Translations under genes and position numbers: made by a program
Assembly (NCBI GenBank): GCA_963762525.1
Contig: CAVXKT010000003.1
Coordinates: forward strand, 558,001 to 622,000
Direction of reading: 5' to 3'
DNA length: 64,000 nt
Origin: DATFDN01 sp963762525
GTDB taxonomy: Bacteria; Pseudomonadota; Alphaproteobacteria; Acetobacterales; Acetobacteraceae
The notes under the pieces: generated by a model
Told to the model about the DNA's origin: nothing
Databases searched by the model: none
The model's input: the letters and a program-made list of their open reading frames with translations, nothing else
In this document: positions 39,491 to 47,967 of the stretch, piece by piece
Layout of the letters: every line of letters starts with the position of its first letter
How positions within the stretch are numbered: the stretch's first letter is position 1

Positions 39491-39651
39491 CGATCCTCTA
39501 TCCCGGTTTGCGCCGACTGCGAAACAGCTTCGTATGTACAGTTTCTGTCGATCAGCATTGATTCGCGGCCATTTGTTGAGGAATTTACGATCGATTGACA
39601 GAGGCCGGCCCGACGGTCGCCAGATGCGATCGGAGATGGCGGAGAATTTCG

Positions 39652-40293
39652 ATGCGGCTATCCACCTATTTCCGCTCGTCGGCCGCCTGGCGTGTTCGCA
39701 TCGCTTTGGCGCTCAAGCGAATCGACTTCTCGCCCGATTATGTCCATCTGCTGAAGGACGGCGGCGAGCAGAACCTGCCCGCCTATCGGGCGCGCAACCC
39801 GACCGGCCTCGTGCCGACCCTGGAGACCGACGACCGAGTGCCGCTCGGTCAATCGCTGGCAATCATGGAATGGCTTGAGGAGACGCATCCCCGACCGGCG
39901 CTGTTGCCGTCGGACCCGATCGGCCGCGCCCGCGTGCGCGCGTTCGCGCTCACCATCGCCTGCGATATTCACCCGCTGAACAATCTGCGCGTCCTGCGCT
40001 ATCTGAAGAGCCCCCTCGGCCATGACCAGGCTGCGCGCGACGCCTGGTACGCGCACTGGATCGCCGAAGGACTGACGGCGTTGGAAGCCATGCTGCGCGG
40101 GCAGGCGGGGCCATTCTGCTTCGGCGTCGAGCCCGGGCTGGCCGATATCTGCCTGGTGCCGCAGATGGCCAATGCGAGGCGCCTGCAATGCCCGCTTGAC
40201 GCCTACCCGGCTCTCCTGCGCGCGGAAGCGGCGGCGTTGGCATTGCCGGCGTTTCGCGATACCGCGCCGGAAAATCAGCCCGACGCATCCTGA
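39652..40293 (+). CDS. maiA: Maleylacetoacetate isomerase (GST zeta class)
   Basis: 213 aa. The zeta-class glutathione-site signature SSAAWRVRIALALKRI is at the start. NPTGLVPTLETDDRVPLGQS, then LAIMEWLEETHP, follows, and ACDIHPLNNLRVLRYL is in the C-terminal domain. It isomerises maleylacetoacetate to fumarylacetoacetate with glutathione as cofactor. ATG 39652 follows a GGCGGAG ribosome-binding site; the longer upstream frame is not conserved. It is followed 12 bases later by hmgA. Fumarylacetoacetase is not encoded in the window. Confidence 0.95.
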   Translation: MRLSTYFRSSAAWRVRIALALKRIDFSPDYVHLLKDGGEQNLPAYRARNPTGLVPTLETDDRVPLGQSLAIMEWLEETHPRPALLPSDPIGRARVRAFALTIACDIHPLNNLRVLRYLKSPLGHDQAARDAWYAHWIAEGLTALEAMLRGQAGPFCFGVEPGLADICLVPQMANARRLQCPLDAYPALLRAEAAALALPAFRDTAPENQPDAS

Positions 40294-40305
40294 CGGAGGA
40301 GTTTT

Positions 40306-41580
40306 ATGACCGAGGCCCCGGCCACGCAATCCGGTTTCGGCAACGAGTTCGCCACCGAGGCGGTGGCGGGGGCGCTGCCGGTCGGGCAGAACTCGCCGCA
40401 GCGTCATTCGCTCGGGCTCTATGCGGAGCAGCTATCGGGTACGCCTTTTACCGTACCGCGGGCGGCGGCTCGGCGAACCTGGTTGTATCGGATACGACCC
40501 TCGGCCGAGCATCCCCCTTACCGACCGATCGAGGCGGGAATGTTCGCGGGCGAGCCCGCCATGCCGACGCCCAATCGCCTGCGCTGGAATCCGCCGCCCA
40601 TCCCCGAAGCGCCCACCGATTTCATCGCCGGGCTGGCGACCCTCGCGGCGAATTCGGGCGTTTCGGTGCATCTCTACGCCGCCAACCGCGACATGCGCCG
40701 CGTCTTCTGGTCGGCCGACGGCGAGATGCTGATCGTGCCGCAACAGGGCAGGCTGTCGCTCGCGACCGAACTGGGCCGGCTGGAGGTGGCGCCGGGCGAG
40801 ATTGCGGTGGTGCCGCGCGGTGTGCGGATGCGGGTGGCGTTGCCGGACGGCGCCGGCCGGGGCTACGTCTGCGAGAATCACGGCCAGACGCTGCGGCTGC
40901 CTGATCTCGGCCCGATCGGCGCCAACGGCCTCGCCAATCCCCGCGACTTCCGGGCCCCGGTCGCCTGGTACGAGGACGCGGCCGAGCGAACCGAGGTGGT
41001 GCAGAAATTCGAGGGCACGCTGTGGACGACGGAACTCGACCGCTCGCCATTCGACGTCGTGGCCTGGCACGGCAACCTGACCCCGTACAAATACGACCTC
41101 GCGAGTTTCATGGCCGTGAATACGGTGAGTTTCGATCATTGCGATCCGTCGATCTTCACCGTGCTCACCTCGCCCACCGACAGCCCGGGGACGGCCAACG
41201 TCGATTTCGTGATCTTCCCTCCGCGTTGGGCGGTTGCCGAGCACACGTTCCGTCCGCCCTGGTTCCACCGCAACGTCATGAACGAATTCATGGGGCTGAT
41301 CGGCGGCGCCTACGAGTTGAAATCGGAAGGCTTCCTGCCCGGCGGCGCCAGCTTGCATCCCTCGATGAGCGCTCACGGTCCCGATGCCGCCGTCACCGAG
41401 GCGGCGATGGCGGCCGATCTCAAGCCGGCGAAGATCGAGGGCGCATTGGCGTTCATGTTCGAAACGCGTCAGGTGCTGCGTCCCACGCGTTGGGCGCTCG
41501 AGACGCCGAGTTTGCAATGCGACTACGATGCCTGCTGGAACGGGCTGAGGCGTCACTTTTCGGCCGAAGCCTTACGATGA
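40306..41580 (+). CDS. hmgA: Homogentisate 1,2-dioxygenase
   Basis: 424 aa, family length. It opens with SGFGNEFATEAVAGALPVGQ, then NSPQRHSLGLYAEQLSG. It continues with TWLYRIRPSAEHPPY, CENHGQTLRLPDLGPIGANG, and the iron-site region WFHRNVMNEFMGLIGGAYEL, then GASLHPSMSAHGPD. The Fe(II) ligands (His and Glu of FHRNVMNEFMG and a later His) are present. It cleaves the homogentisate ring in Tyr/Phe degradation. The GGAGGAG ribosome-binding site is 7 bases before ATG. Confidence 0.97.
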   Translation: MTEAPATQSGFGNEFATEAVAGALPVGQNSPQRHSLGLYAEQLSGTPFTVPRAAARRTWLYRIRPSAEHPPYRPIEAGMFAGEPAMPTPNRLRWNPPPIPEAPTDFIAGLATLAANSGVSVHLYAANRDMRRVFWSADGEMLIVPQQGRLSLATELGRLEVAPGEIAVVPRGVRMRVALPDGAGRGYVCENHGQTLRLPDLGPIGANGLANPRDFRAPVAWYEDAAERTEVVQKFEGTLWTTELDRSPFDVVAWHGNLTPYKYDLASFMAVNTVSFDHCDPSIFTVLTSPTDSPGTANVDFVIFPPRWAVAEHTFRPPWFHRNVMNEFMGLIGGAYELKSEGFLPGGASLHPSMSAHGPDAAVTEAAMAADLKPAKIEGALAFMFETRQVLRPTRWALETPSLQCDYDACWNGLRRHFSAEALR

Positions 41581-41641
41581 AGCCGGGTTCCAGCGTCGCC
41601 GGAGAACTGGCGCAGCGCCTTCGTCGGCTAGGAGGAGTGCG

Positions 41642-42031
41642 ATGAACATCGCATTGAACCACACCATCGTGCCGGCGCGGGACAAGGTGGCCTCCGCCCG
41701 CTGGCTGGCCGACCTGTTCGGCCTGGAGGTTGGCGACACAAGCCCATTCAGCCCGCCCGGCCGGTTTGCGGTCCTCAGGGTGGGCGAGATCAATCTCGAT
41801 TTCGACGATGTTCAAGCCTTCGAGCCGCACCACTACGCCTTCCTGGTCGATGACGAGGCATTTGATCGCATCCTTGAGCGAGTGAAGGCGCTCGGCCTGA
41901 CCTACGCCGCGGACCCCGTCTATCGAAAACCTGGCGAAATCAGCCACCATGCGGGTGGCCGGGGCTTCTACTTTCGTGACCCGAACGGTCACAATCTCGA
42001 GCTCCTGACCCGCACCGGGGAGGAAGGCTGA
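41642..42031 (+). CDS. VOC (glyoxalase/bleomycin resistance/dioxygenase) family protein
   Basis: 129 aa, one VOC module: NHTIVPARDKVASARWLADL, FGLEVGDTSP, FAVLRVGEINLDFDD, HHYAFLVDDEAFDRILERVK and GRGFYFRDPNGHNLELLTR. A metal site is formed by His8, His in HHYAF and Glu in HNLELL. A strong GGAGGAG site precedes ATG 41642. It follows hmgA by 61 bases in the same direction, so it may belong to the regulated cluster. Substrate unknown. Confidence 0.88.
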   Translation: MNIALNHTIVPARDKVASARWLADLFGLEVGDTSPFSPPGRFAVLRVGEINLDFDDVQAFEPHHYAFLVDDEAFDRILERVKALGLTYAADPVYRKPGEISHHAGGRGFYFRDPNGHNLELLTRTGEEG

Positions 42032-42453
42032 TACCCGAAATTACGGAGACGGCGCGCATCGCCAAGGAGGTCGGACGGCTCTGGCGCGAGATCGGTCGGT
42101 TCGGCGCGGTCGGCGCGTGGCATCCGATGCTCGCACGGGTGGACTCCGAGGGTGAGCGACCCAGCGCGCTCCGCACCGCGTACGGCAATGACGGCAGCAT
42201 CCAGGTCGAGCGGCTTCTGGAAGCGGCCCCGGACCGTCGTGCCTACCGGTACGAGATGGTTTCAACCGGCATGCCGGTGGAAAACTACGTGGCCGAGCTT
42301 CGGGCCGAGGACGCCGGCGACGGCACCACCGAAGTTTCGTGGCACGCCGAATTCGGCGTGACGTCCGATGATGAAGCCGGGGTTGTCGCGGGCGTCCGGG
42401 CCTTTCTCCGCGCCGGACTGGACGGTCTCGCGTCGCACAACGGCAAGGTCTGA
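42031..42453 (+). CDS. SRPBCC (polyketide cyclase/START-like) family protein with apparent ATA start
   Basis: The conserved N-terminus of the family (PEITETARIAKEVGRLWREI, GRFGAVGAWHPML) starts directly after an ATA codon at 42031, which overlaps the VOC stop (TGATA). An ATG there would give the usual TGATG coupling, so the start codon looks mutated or miscalled. Otherwise the first in-frame ATG is 42127, which would cut away the first beta strand and helix. The rest (AYGNDGSIQVERLLEAAPD, YEMVSTGMPVENYVAELRAE, TEVSWHAEFGV) is well kept up to the stop at 42453. It is a small hydrophobic-ligand binding fold; role unknown. Confidence 0.7.
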   Translation: MPEITETARIAKEVGRLWREIGRFGAVGAWHPMLARVDSEGERPSALRTAYGNDGSIQVERLLEAAPDRRAYRYEMVSTGMPVENYVAELRAEDAGDGTTEVSWHAEFGVTSDDEAGVVAGVRAFLRAGLDGLASHNGKV

Positions 42454-42601
42454 CGTTCTCCCGAAGCGTCGGCGTCAGCGAGGTATGTTCACGGCCGGCA
42501 CCGTGCTGGACACAGACAAACCTACCCCAATCGCGATTCTGCGCGTCGCGAGGCTACGGCGGGCGATCGAAGCGGAAGCGGAGGCGGCGCGCTGAGGCGG
42601 A

Positions 42602-42967
42602 TCAGAGCGTAATCAGCTGCCCGCCGCCGGCCTCGGCGAGGAACGTCGCCACGCCGGCCACCTCGACCTCGGGCAGCAACGCTTCCGGGGCCACATCGGC
42701 GAGGCGCAATCCGGCCTCGCAGGCGATCATGCGCACGCCCAGCTCGACCGCCGCCGCGCGCAATTCCGCCAGTCCGGCAACGCCCGCACGCCGCACCATC
42801 GCGTCTCGCGGCGCATCCTCGATGCCGGCGCACAGCGCGCGCGTGCCCTCGTTGGTCGCAAACAGCAGGACCGGGCGGCCCAGCGCGGCGGCACCGGCGG
42901 CCAGCAGGAAAGCATAATGAGCGCGCTCGTGGCCGGCGGACATCAGCAGGATGCCGAGCGTCTGCAT
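42602..42967 (-). CDS. DsrE family protein
   Basis: 121 aa from the Met of QTLGILLMSAGHERAHYAFL. AAGAAALGRPVLLFATNEGT and GVRMIACEAGLRLADVAPEA follow the DsrE/TusD-like fold, including the cysteine in IACEAG, where DsrE proteins may carry sulfur. The ATG overlaps the moeB stop by 1 base, so the pair is translationally coupled. A role in sulfur relay to molybdopterin or thiamin biosynthesis is inference from this pairing. The longer open frame upstream is a moeB shadow. Confidence 0.82.
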   Translation of the reverse strand: MQTLGILLMSAGHERAHYAFLLAAGAAALGRPVLLFATNEGTRALCAGIEDAPRDAMVRRAGVAGLAELRAAAVELGVRMIACEAGLRLADVAPEALLPEVEVAGVATFLAEAGGGQLITL

Positions 42968-43791
42968 CAGGATGCGCAAACCGAGTCCGATATCGCCGCG
43001 TGCGCGGACAGATCGGTGATCTGCGCCTCGGGGCCGCAAAGCCGGCATGCAGGGTCACGTGGCAAACGGACCGTGCGAAAGCGGCTCGCCAAGGCGTCCC
43101 AGATCAGCAGACGGCCGGACAGGCTCTCGCCAATGCCGAGAATCTCCTTCAGGACCTCGGTCGCTTGCAGCGTGCCCATCACGCCGGTGACCGCGCCCAA
43201 TACCCCGGCCTCGCTGCACGACGGCACCAAACCTTCCGGCGGCGGCTCGGGGTACAGGCACCGGTAGCACGGCCCGCCGCCCGGCGCGTGCGGCTTGAAG
43301 ACCGACATCTGGCCCTCGAAGCGCAGAACCGCAGCCGAGACCAGGGGCCGTCGCGCCAGGACACAGGCATCCGCTACCAGGAAACGGGTCGCGAAGTTGT
43401 CGGTGCCGTCGCAGACGAGATCGTAGCCGCCGATCAGCTCGAGCGCATTCTTTGCGTCGAGGCGCAGGGCGTGCGCGCGAACCTCCACCCGGGGATTGAT
43501 GGCGCGCACCGCCTTCGCCGCCGATTCGACCTTCGGCGCGCCCAGGCTTGCGGTATTGTGCGCGATCTGGCGCTGCAAATTCGAAAGTTCCACCCGATCA
43601 TCGTCCACGATCCCGATCGTCCCGATGCCCGCGGCCGCAAGATAGAGCGCCAGCGGGCTGCCCAGGCCACCGGCGCCGACGAGGAGAACACGGGCGGCCT
43701 TGAGGCGCGCCTGACCGATCCCGCCCACCTCGCGCAACAGGATGTGGCGCGAGTAGCGTCGGACTTCATCTTCGGTGAAGTCGAGATCCAT
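42967..43791 (-). CDS. moeB: MoeB/ThiF-type sulfur-carrier adenylyltransferase
   Basis: 274 aa from the Met before DLDFTEDEVRRYSRHILLRE. The ATP site is VLLVGAGGLGSPLALYLAAA, the adenylation region DDDRVELSNLQRQIAHNTAS, and the adenylate Asp lies in YDLVCDGTDNFATRFLV. Zinc ligands are CYRCLYP and CRLCGP. It activates the C-terminus of MoaD or ThiS. No rhodanese domain is present, so it is the short form. The 52 residues upstream in the open frame are not conserved, and start 43791 is chosen. It is coupled to the DsrE gene. Confidence 0.92.
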   Translation of the reverse strand: MDLDFTEDEVRRYSRHILLREVGGIGQARLKAARVLLVGAGGLGSPLALYLAAAGIGTIGIVDDDRVELSNLQRQIAHNTASLGAPKVESAAKAVRAINPRVEVRAHALRLDAKNALELIGGYDLVCDGTDNFATRFLVADACVLARRPLVSAAVLRFEGQMSVFKPHAPGGGPCYRCLYPEPPPEGLVPSCSEAGVLGAVTGVMGTLQATEVLKEILGIGESLSGRLLIWDALASRFRTVRLPRDPACRLCGPEAQITDLSAHAAISDSVCAS

Positions 43792-43832
43792 GCTGCAGGC
43801 TACGCCTCCGAGGCGCCGAAGGAAACGGTGCC

Positions 43833-43864
43833 AAAGAAAATGGCGGCCCCCGAAGGAGCCGCCA
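43833..43864 (-). terminator. Rho-independent terminator after the small exported protein gene
   Basis: On the minus strand a 7-bp stem TGGCGGC/GCCGCCA with a 10-base loop is followed directly by TTTTCTTT. It lies about 100 bases downstream of the gene ending at 43962 and separates it from moeB. Confidence 0.75.
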
Positions 43865-43961
43865 AGTTTAGGGAGGAAACGTCGAACACAACGAACCGAA
43901 TAGGTCCGCTGTCTTCGCGCATATGGCATGATGCGTGGCCGGCGCAACCCCTCGCGCCCAA

Positions 43962-44249
43962 TTATTTGGCGACTGGGCCCGGGGGGCCTCCCGGGGTGCC
44001 GGGCGGGTGGATCACCGGCATCGTGCCGGGCCGGGTCGGGGTCTTCTGCATTCCCGGATCAACCGGCGGCGGGCGAAGCACGCCGTCGGTGCGCGAGAGT
44101 TGTGAACTGATTGTTCCCGGCGCGCTGCGGTCCGCGTTCGGTTGGTCCGCGGTGACGGACGGTGACGAAGGGGGCGGGGTGGCCGCCCTGGCCGGTCCCG
44201 CGCCGGCCAGCGCGACAAGGTAGGCGAGCACGGCGAACGAGCGTGTCAT
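43962..44249 (-). CDS. Small proline-rich exported protein
   Basis: 95 aa. It has a signal peptide (RSFAVLAYLVALAGAGPARA) and then a disordered Pro/Ser/Thr-rich region. The segment APGTISSQLSRTDGVLRPPP, then VDPGMQK and ending PPGTPGGPPGP, is a pattern I recognise from hypothetical exported proteins of Acetobacteraceae. It contains no cysteines or known domain. The gene stands alone and is followed by a strong terminator. Function is unknown. Confidence 0.7.
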   Translation of the reverse strand: MTRSFAVLAYLVALAGAGPARAATPPPSSPSVTADQPNADRSAPGTISSQLSRTDGVLRPPPVDPGMQKTPTRPGTMPVIHPPGTPGGPPGPVAK

Positions 44250-44306
44250 CGATGCGCTCCTTTTTACCGGACCGACTCGGAACGAGCGCCCCGGCGGGCG
44301 GGTTGC

Positions 44307-44588
44307 CTATTGGCGCAGTGTCGCGCGGGCCTCGGCGATGCGCGGCATGCGAACGGCGCGGTCGGCGCCGTCGAAGAACGCCGAGACGGCCTCGCGCACT
44401 GCGCCGGCTAGCTCGCCCAATCCCTCAATGTGCCCCACGCGCTCGGCCGCGCCCAGAGCCAGTGCACGCCGCGTCGCCAGCCAGCGCGCGGGATCCTCGT
44501 TATGCACAGCCATGTGGGTCAGCAAATGGGCGACGACGGTTTCGAGCGCCAACAGGCGCGCCGACATTTCTTCGAGGTCTGGAGACAA
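44307..44588 (-). CDS. Conserved hypothetical helical protein
   Basis: 93 aa, mostly helical (MSARLLALETVVAHLLTHMA, VHNEDPARWLATRRALALGA, GELAGAVREAVSAFFDG). No signal peptide, membrane segment or recognised domain. It starts with ATG and is separated from the exported-protein gene by 58 bases on the same strand. It may be cytoplasmic. Nothing in the context defines a role. Confidence 0.6.
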   Translation of the reverse strand: MSPDLEEMSARLLALETVVAHLLTHMAVHNEDPARWLATRRALALGAAERVGHIEGLGELAGAVREAVSAFFDGADRAVRMPRIAEARATLRQ

Positions 44589-44754
44589 TCCGAATCCTCC
44601 CTCCTCCGAACCGCGCGGAAATTAGTCCCCGTCGCCGAGAGCAACCAACCTTCGCATTGTCACCGTTCCGTGAAATTAGCCGCGAACTTGCCGCCGATTG
44701 CGCGTGAGCCGGAGCGTGCGTATCACTCCCCTCGGTCAGCGGGGCGGACGAACC

Positions 44755-45321
44755 ATGAGCGACGGCGGCGCGATTCGGATTCTGGCGATGTCCGGCAGCC
44801 TGCGGGCGGGGTCCTACAACAGTGCGGCGCTGCGCGTGATGAAGGAAATCGCGCCCGCTGGCATGGCGATCGACATCTTCGATCTCTCGCCGATCCAGCT
44901 CTACAACGAGGATGTCAAGGTGAAGGGCTTTCCGCCGCCTGTGGAAGATCTGCGCCGGCGGGTCAAGGCCGCCGACGGCATTCTGTTTGCGACGCCGGAA
45001 TACAACTATTCGGTCTCCGGCGTGCTGAAGAACACGATCGACTGGGTCTCTCGCCCGCCCGAGCAGCCCTTCGAGGGCAAGCCGATCGGCGTCATCGGCG
45101 CCAGCATCGGTACGTTCGGGACCGGGCGCGCGCAGTACCATCTGCGGCAGATGTTCGTGTTCATGAACGGCTACGTGATGAACCGGCCGGAGGTGATGAT
45201 CCCGCAAGCGCAGAACAAATTCGACGCCTCCGGCGCGCTGACGGACCAGCCCACGCGCGACATCCTGACCGCCTTCGTGACCGCGTTCCAGGCCTGGGTG
45301 AGGCGCGTGCGGGCCGGGTAG
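44755..45321 (+). CDS. NADPH-dependent FMN reductase family protein
   Basis: 188 aa flavodoxin-like fold. The phosphate-binding loop is ILAMSGSLRAGSYNSAALRV, and the flavin-contacting motif FATPEYNYSVSGVLKNTIDW is diagnostic of the FMN_red/ChrR/ArsH-like group. GKPIGVIGASIGTFGTGRAQ follows. Members reduce FMN, quinones, chromate or azo dyes with NADPH; the substrate here is open. The start is ATG 44755 after GGGGCGG; the upstream frame extension is not conserved. Confidence 0.9.
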   Translation: MSDGGAIRILAMSGSLRAGSYNSAALRVMKEIAPAGMAIDIFDLSPIQLYNEDVKVKGFPPPVEDLRRRVKAADGILFATPEYNYSVSGVLKNTIDWVSRPPEQPFEGKPIGVIGASIGTFGTGRAQYHLRQMFVFMNGYVMNRPEVMIPQAQNKFDASGALTDQPTRDILTAFVTAFQAWVRRVRAG

Positions 45322-45584
45322 CCTCGTCGGCGGGCGGGACTCGCGGGGTCTTATATAATTCAGGAGCCGATCTCCAACTCTGCGGGAACGGACCCTGCGC
45401 CACTTCCGATCGCGGTCTTGGTTTCGGAGATGCTTGCATTCGCCAGTAGAGCCGGCCGGGCAAAAGGGGGTCTCATGCAACGGCGGAACGCAACCGTTCT
45501 TTTGGCGTCGGCACTTCCGGGCGGTGTCGTGGCTTCGGTACCGGCCTTTACGAAACGGCGGCGAGCGGAAGACGTGAGGTGCAG

Positions 45585-46400
45585 ATGAGTGACAAGCCGA
45601 AGGTGTCTCGCCAGGCGCCCGCCGACATCCGTCGACAGTTGCGTCGGGAAACCGGCTTTGTCTGTGCCCATCCAGAGTGCAGTGAGCCGTATCTAGAATA
45701 CCACCACTTCGATCCGCCCTGGAAGGTGAGGCACCATCATGAGGCCGCGGGGATGATTGCGCTGTGTCCGGGGCACCACAGGCGCGCGGATAGCTGGTCA
45801 GCCAGCGAGCTGCGGGCTTGGAAAGGACGCGGTCCGAAGTCGGCCTCGGTTCGACATAAGGTCGAATGGACCCGGGACAATACCGTTTTTATCGTTGGCG
45901 GAAATCTGGCCGCAGGCTGCCCTGTCGTGCTGAAGATCGGGGGCAACCAGGTAATCTGGGTTACAGAGGATGAGAGAGGGCGATCGTTGTTTAACTTCTC
46001 CATTCGGGGCTCGGAGGAGCAGGAGGCGTTCGCGATGCGCGATAATGATTGGATCGCCCGTCCCGGATGGGAGGATATAGAGATCGGGGCAGAGGGCCGA
46101 TCGCTGAATTTTTCTGCGGGGCGGCTCGGCACTCGATTGCATCTGAATTTCTGCGAGGAGACGATCGGCGACCTGTTGGAGCGCTTTCATCAGCGCACGC
46201 CGAGAGTGGCCGGCATTTTGGGATTCAATTCGCTCTCGGACACGACTCTCGTGTGCACGGTGACAGGAAGGCTTCCGTGGCCAAATGAGTTGCTCATGAC
46301 CGATTCGGTCAGTAAATTTAGGGGACTTACCGTCGGGGGCAATTTGCTGGGCCGCTCGGGAACAGCACTGTCCCTGGGCCAACGCTCCGGTATTGGGTGA
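45585..46400 (+). CDS. HNH-type protein with uncharacterised C-terminal domain
   Basis: 271 aa. Residues 15-75 form an HNH-like zinc/nuclease motif: TGFVCAHPECSEPYLEYHHF, DPPWKVRHHHEAAGMIALCP, then GHHRRAD (two CxxxxC/CxxH pairs and the central His). The remaining 190 residues (VFIVGGNLAAGCPVVLKIGG, LFNFSIRGSEEQEAFAMRDN, SLNFSAGRLGTRLHLNFCEE) match nothing I can name. The start is ATG 45585 after GAGGTG. Base composition is visibly lower in GC than its neighbours and no operon partner is present, consistent with horizontal transfer. A nuclease role is likely; a defence role is speculation. Confidence 0.75.
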   Translation: MSDKPKVSRQAPADIRRQLRRETGFVCAHPECSEPYLEYHHFDPPWKVRHHHEAAGMIALCPGHHRRADSWSASELRAWKGRGPKSASVRHKVEWTRDNTVFIVGGNLAAGCPVVLKIGGNQVIWVTEDERGRSLFNFSIRGSEEQEAFAMRDNDWIARPGWEDIEIGAEGRSLNFSAGRLGTRLHLNFCEETIGDLLERFHQRTPRVAGILGFNSLSDTTLVCTVTGRLPWPNELLMTDSVSKFRGLTVGGNLLGRSGTALSLGQRSGIG

Positions 46401-46732
46401 ACCTTGTAGCGTCCACGCGCTCACCCCGTTCTTGCGGCCCCGCAAAGGGATTTGCAACCCGGCACGCCCAGCGGGAACGCCAGCCCGTGCAGGGCGTTCT
46501 CGCCCACTACGGCACCGTTGAGGTCGACGAGCTTGCTCACAAAATGAGCCTACACTTCGAGATCAGTTCGTTTCAGAACCAGATCGGCACCCGACCAGCC
46601 ACACACCATCATGATCGAGAACGACGAGCTTCAGAAAGTCACGCCGGGCGCTGCATCCGGCGGCATCGCTCGGATTACCTGGAAGCGTTTGAAATAGGTG
46701 TGCCGTAATTCCGGGTTGCCGCTCGGTGACCG
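46401..46732. other. Gene-poor stretch
   Basis: No convincing gene, RNA or repeat is seen in these 332 bases. An open frame (46397-46708) has no homology that I recognise and a composition like non-coding DNA. The low-GC character of the HNH gene continues into the beginning of this stretch. Confidence 0.5.
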
Positions 46733-47854
46733 CTACAGCATTCGTTGCAGGATGATCTTCTGCACGTCCGAGGTGCCCTCGTAAATCTGGCAGACGCGCA
46801 CATCACGGTAGATGCGCTCGACCGGGTAGTCGGCGAGGAAACCGTAACCGCCGAGGGTCTGGATGGCGGCGGTGCAGATCGCCTCGGCGGCCTCGGAAGC
46901 GAACAGCTTGGCCATCGCCGCCGCCTCCAGCGCCGGCTTGTTCTCGGCCTTGAGGCGGGCCGCGTGCATCGTCAATTGCCGCGCCGCCGACAGGCGGGTC
47001 TTGGCGTCCACCAGCCGGAAGGCAACGGCCTGATGCTCGATGATGGGTTTGCCGAAGGCCTGGCGATCGCGCGCGTAGTTGATCGCGAAATCGAGGGCGG
47101 CGCGGGCCAGCCCGACGCTTTGCGCGGCGATGCCGATGCGGCCCGATTCGAGGGTGGAGAGGGCGATGCGATAGCCCTGTCCCGGCTCGCCGACCAGCGC
47201 ATCGGCGGGCAATTCCATGTCCTCGAAGGCGAGCGCGCAGGTGTCGGAGGCCTTCTGCCCAAGCTTCTCCTCGACCCGGACCACCTGATAGCCCGGCGTC
47301 GACTTGTCGGCGACGAAGCAGGAGAGGCCGCGCTTGCCGGCATCGGCGTCGGTGACGGCGAAGAAGACGATGCTGCCGGGAAGGTTGGCGTTGCTGATGA
47401 ATTGCTTGCTGCCATTGATCACCCAGCGATCGCCGCGCCGAACGGCGCGGGTGCGCAGATTGGATGCGTCCGATCCGGCCTGCGGTTCGGTCAGTCCGAA
47501 GCTGCCGACATGGCGCCCGGTGGCGAGCGGACGTAGCCAGCGGTCCTTCTGCGCGGCGGTCCCGAACTGGTTCAGCACCTCGCAGGTGGGCGAGTTGTGG
47601 ACGGAGACCAGCGTCGAGACCGACCCGTCGCCGGCGGCGACTTCCTCGACCAGTGCAGCGTAGGTGACGGGATCGAGATCGGAGCCGTCCCACTCGGCCG
47701 GGGTGGTGGCGCCTAGGATGCCAAGCTCGCCCAGCTCGGCGATGATGTCGGGCTCGATGCGCCCGGCCTTCTCCCGCGCCGCCGCCGTCGGCGCCAACCG
47801 CTCAGCCCCGAACTTGCGGGCCATGTCGAGGACCATGGGATCGGGGTTGGTCAT
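46733..47854 (-). CDS. Acyl-CoA dehydrogenase
   Basis: 373 aa, complete. FAD contact SFGLTEPQAGSDASNLRTRA and WVINGSKQFISN, the second signature DRQAFGKPIIEHQAVAFRLV, and the catalytic Glu region near ICTAAIQTLGGYGFLADYPV, then ERIYRDVRVCQIYEGTSDVQ, are all intact. It oxidises acyl-CoA at the alpha-beta bond and passes electrons to ETF. Short- or branched-chain specificity is typical for this length, but cannot be read off. No beta-oxidation genes are adjacent. Confidence 0.93.
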   Translation of the reverse strand: MTNPDPMVLDMARKFGAERLAPTAAAREKAGRIEPDIIAELGELGILGATTPAEWDGSDLDPVTYAALVEEVAAGDGSVSTLVSVHNSPTCEVLNQFGTAAQKDRWLRPLATGRHVGSFGLTEPQAGSDASNLRTRAVRRGDRWVINGSKQFISNANLPGSIVFFAVTDADAGKRGLSCFVADKSTPGYQVVRVEEKLGQKASDTCALAFEDMELPADALVGEPGQGYRIALSTLESGRIGIAAQSVGLARAALDFAINYARDRQAFGKPIIEHQAVAFRLVDAKTRLSAARQLTMHAARLKAENKPALEAAAMAKLFASEAAEAICTAAIQTLGGYGFLADYPVERIYRDVRVCQIYEGTSDVQKIILQRML

Positions 47855-47967
47855 GGATGGCTCCCGTCAGTCAGAGCCGCGATATTATCGGGCGGCGATG
47901 GGGGCGACAAACCCCGTTGGGATTTCGGCACTCGTGGTAGTTACACGTCGCGAGTTTGGAGCTCATA

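Noticed and set aside
46397..46708. 103-codon open frame after the HNH gene
   Set aside because: Basic, His/Arg-rich composition, no recognised homology, no ribosome-binding site; it overlaps the end of the HNH gene.
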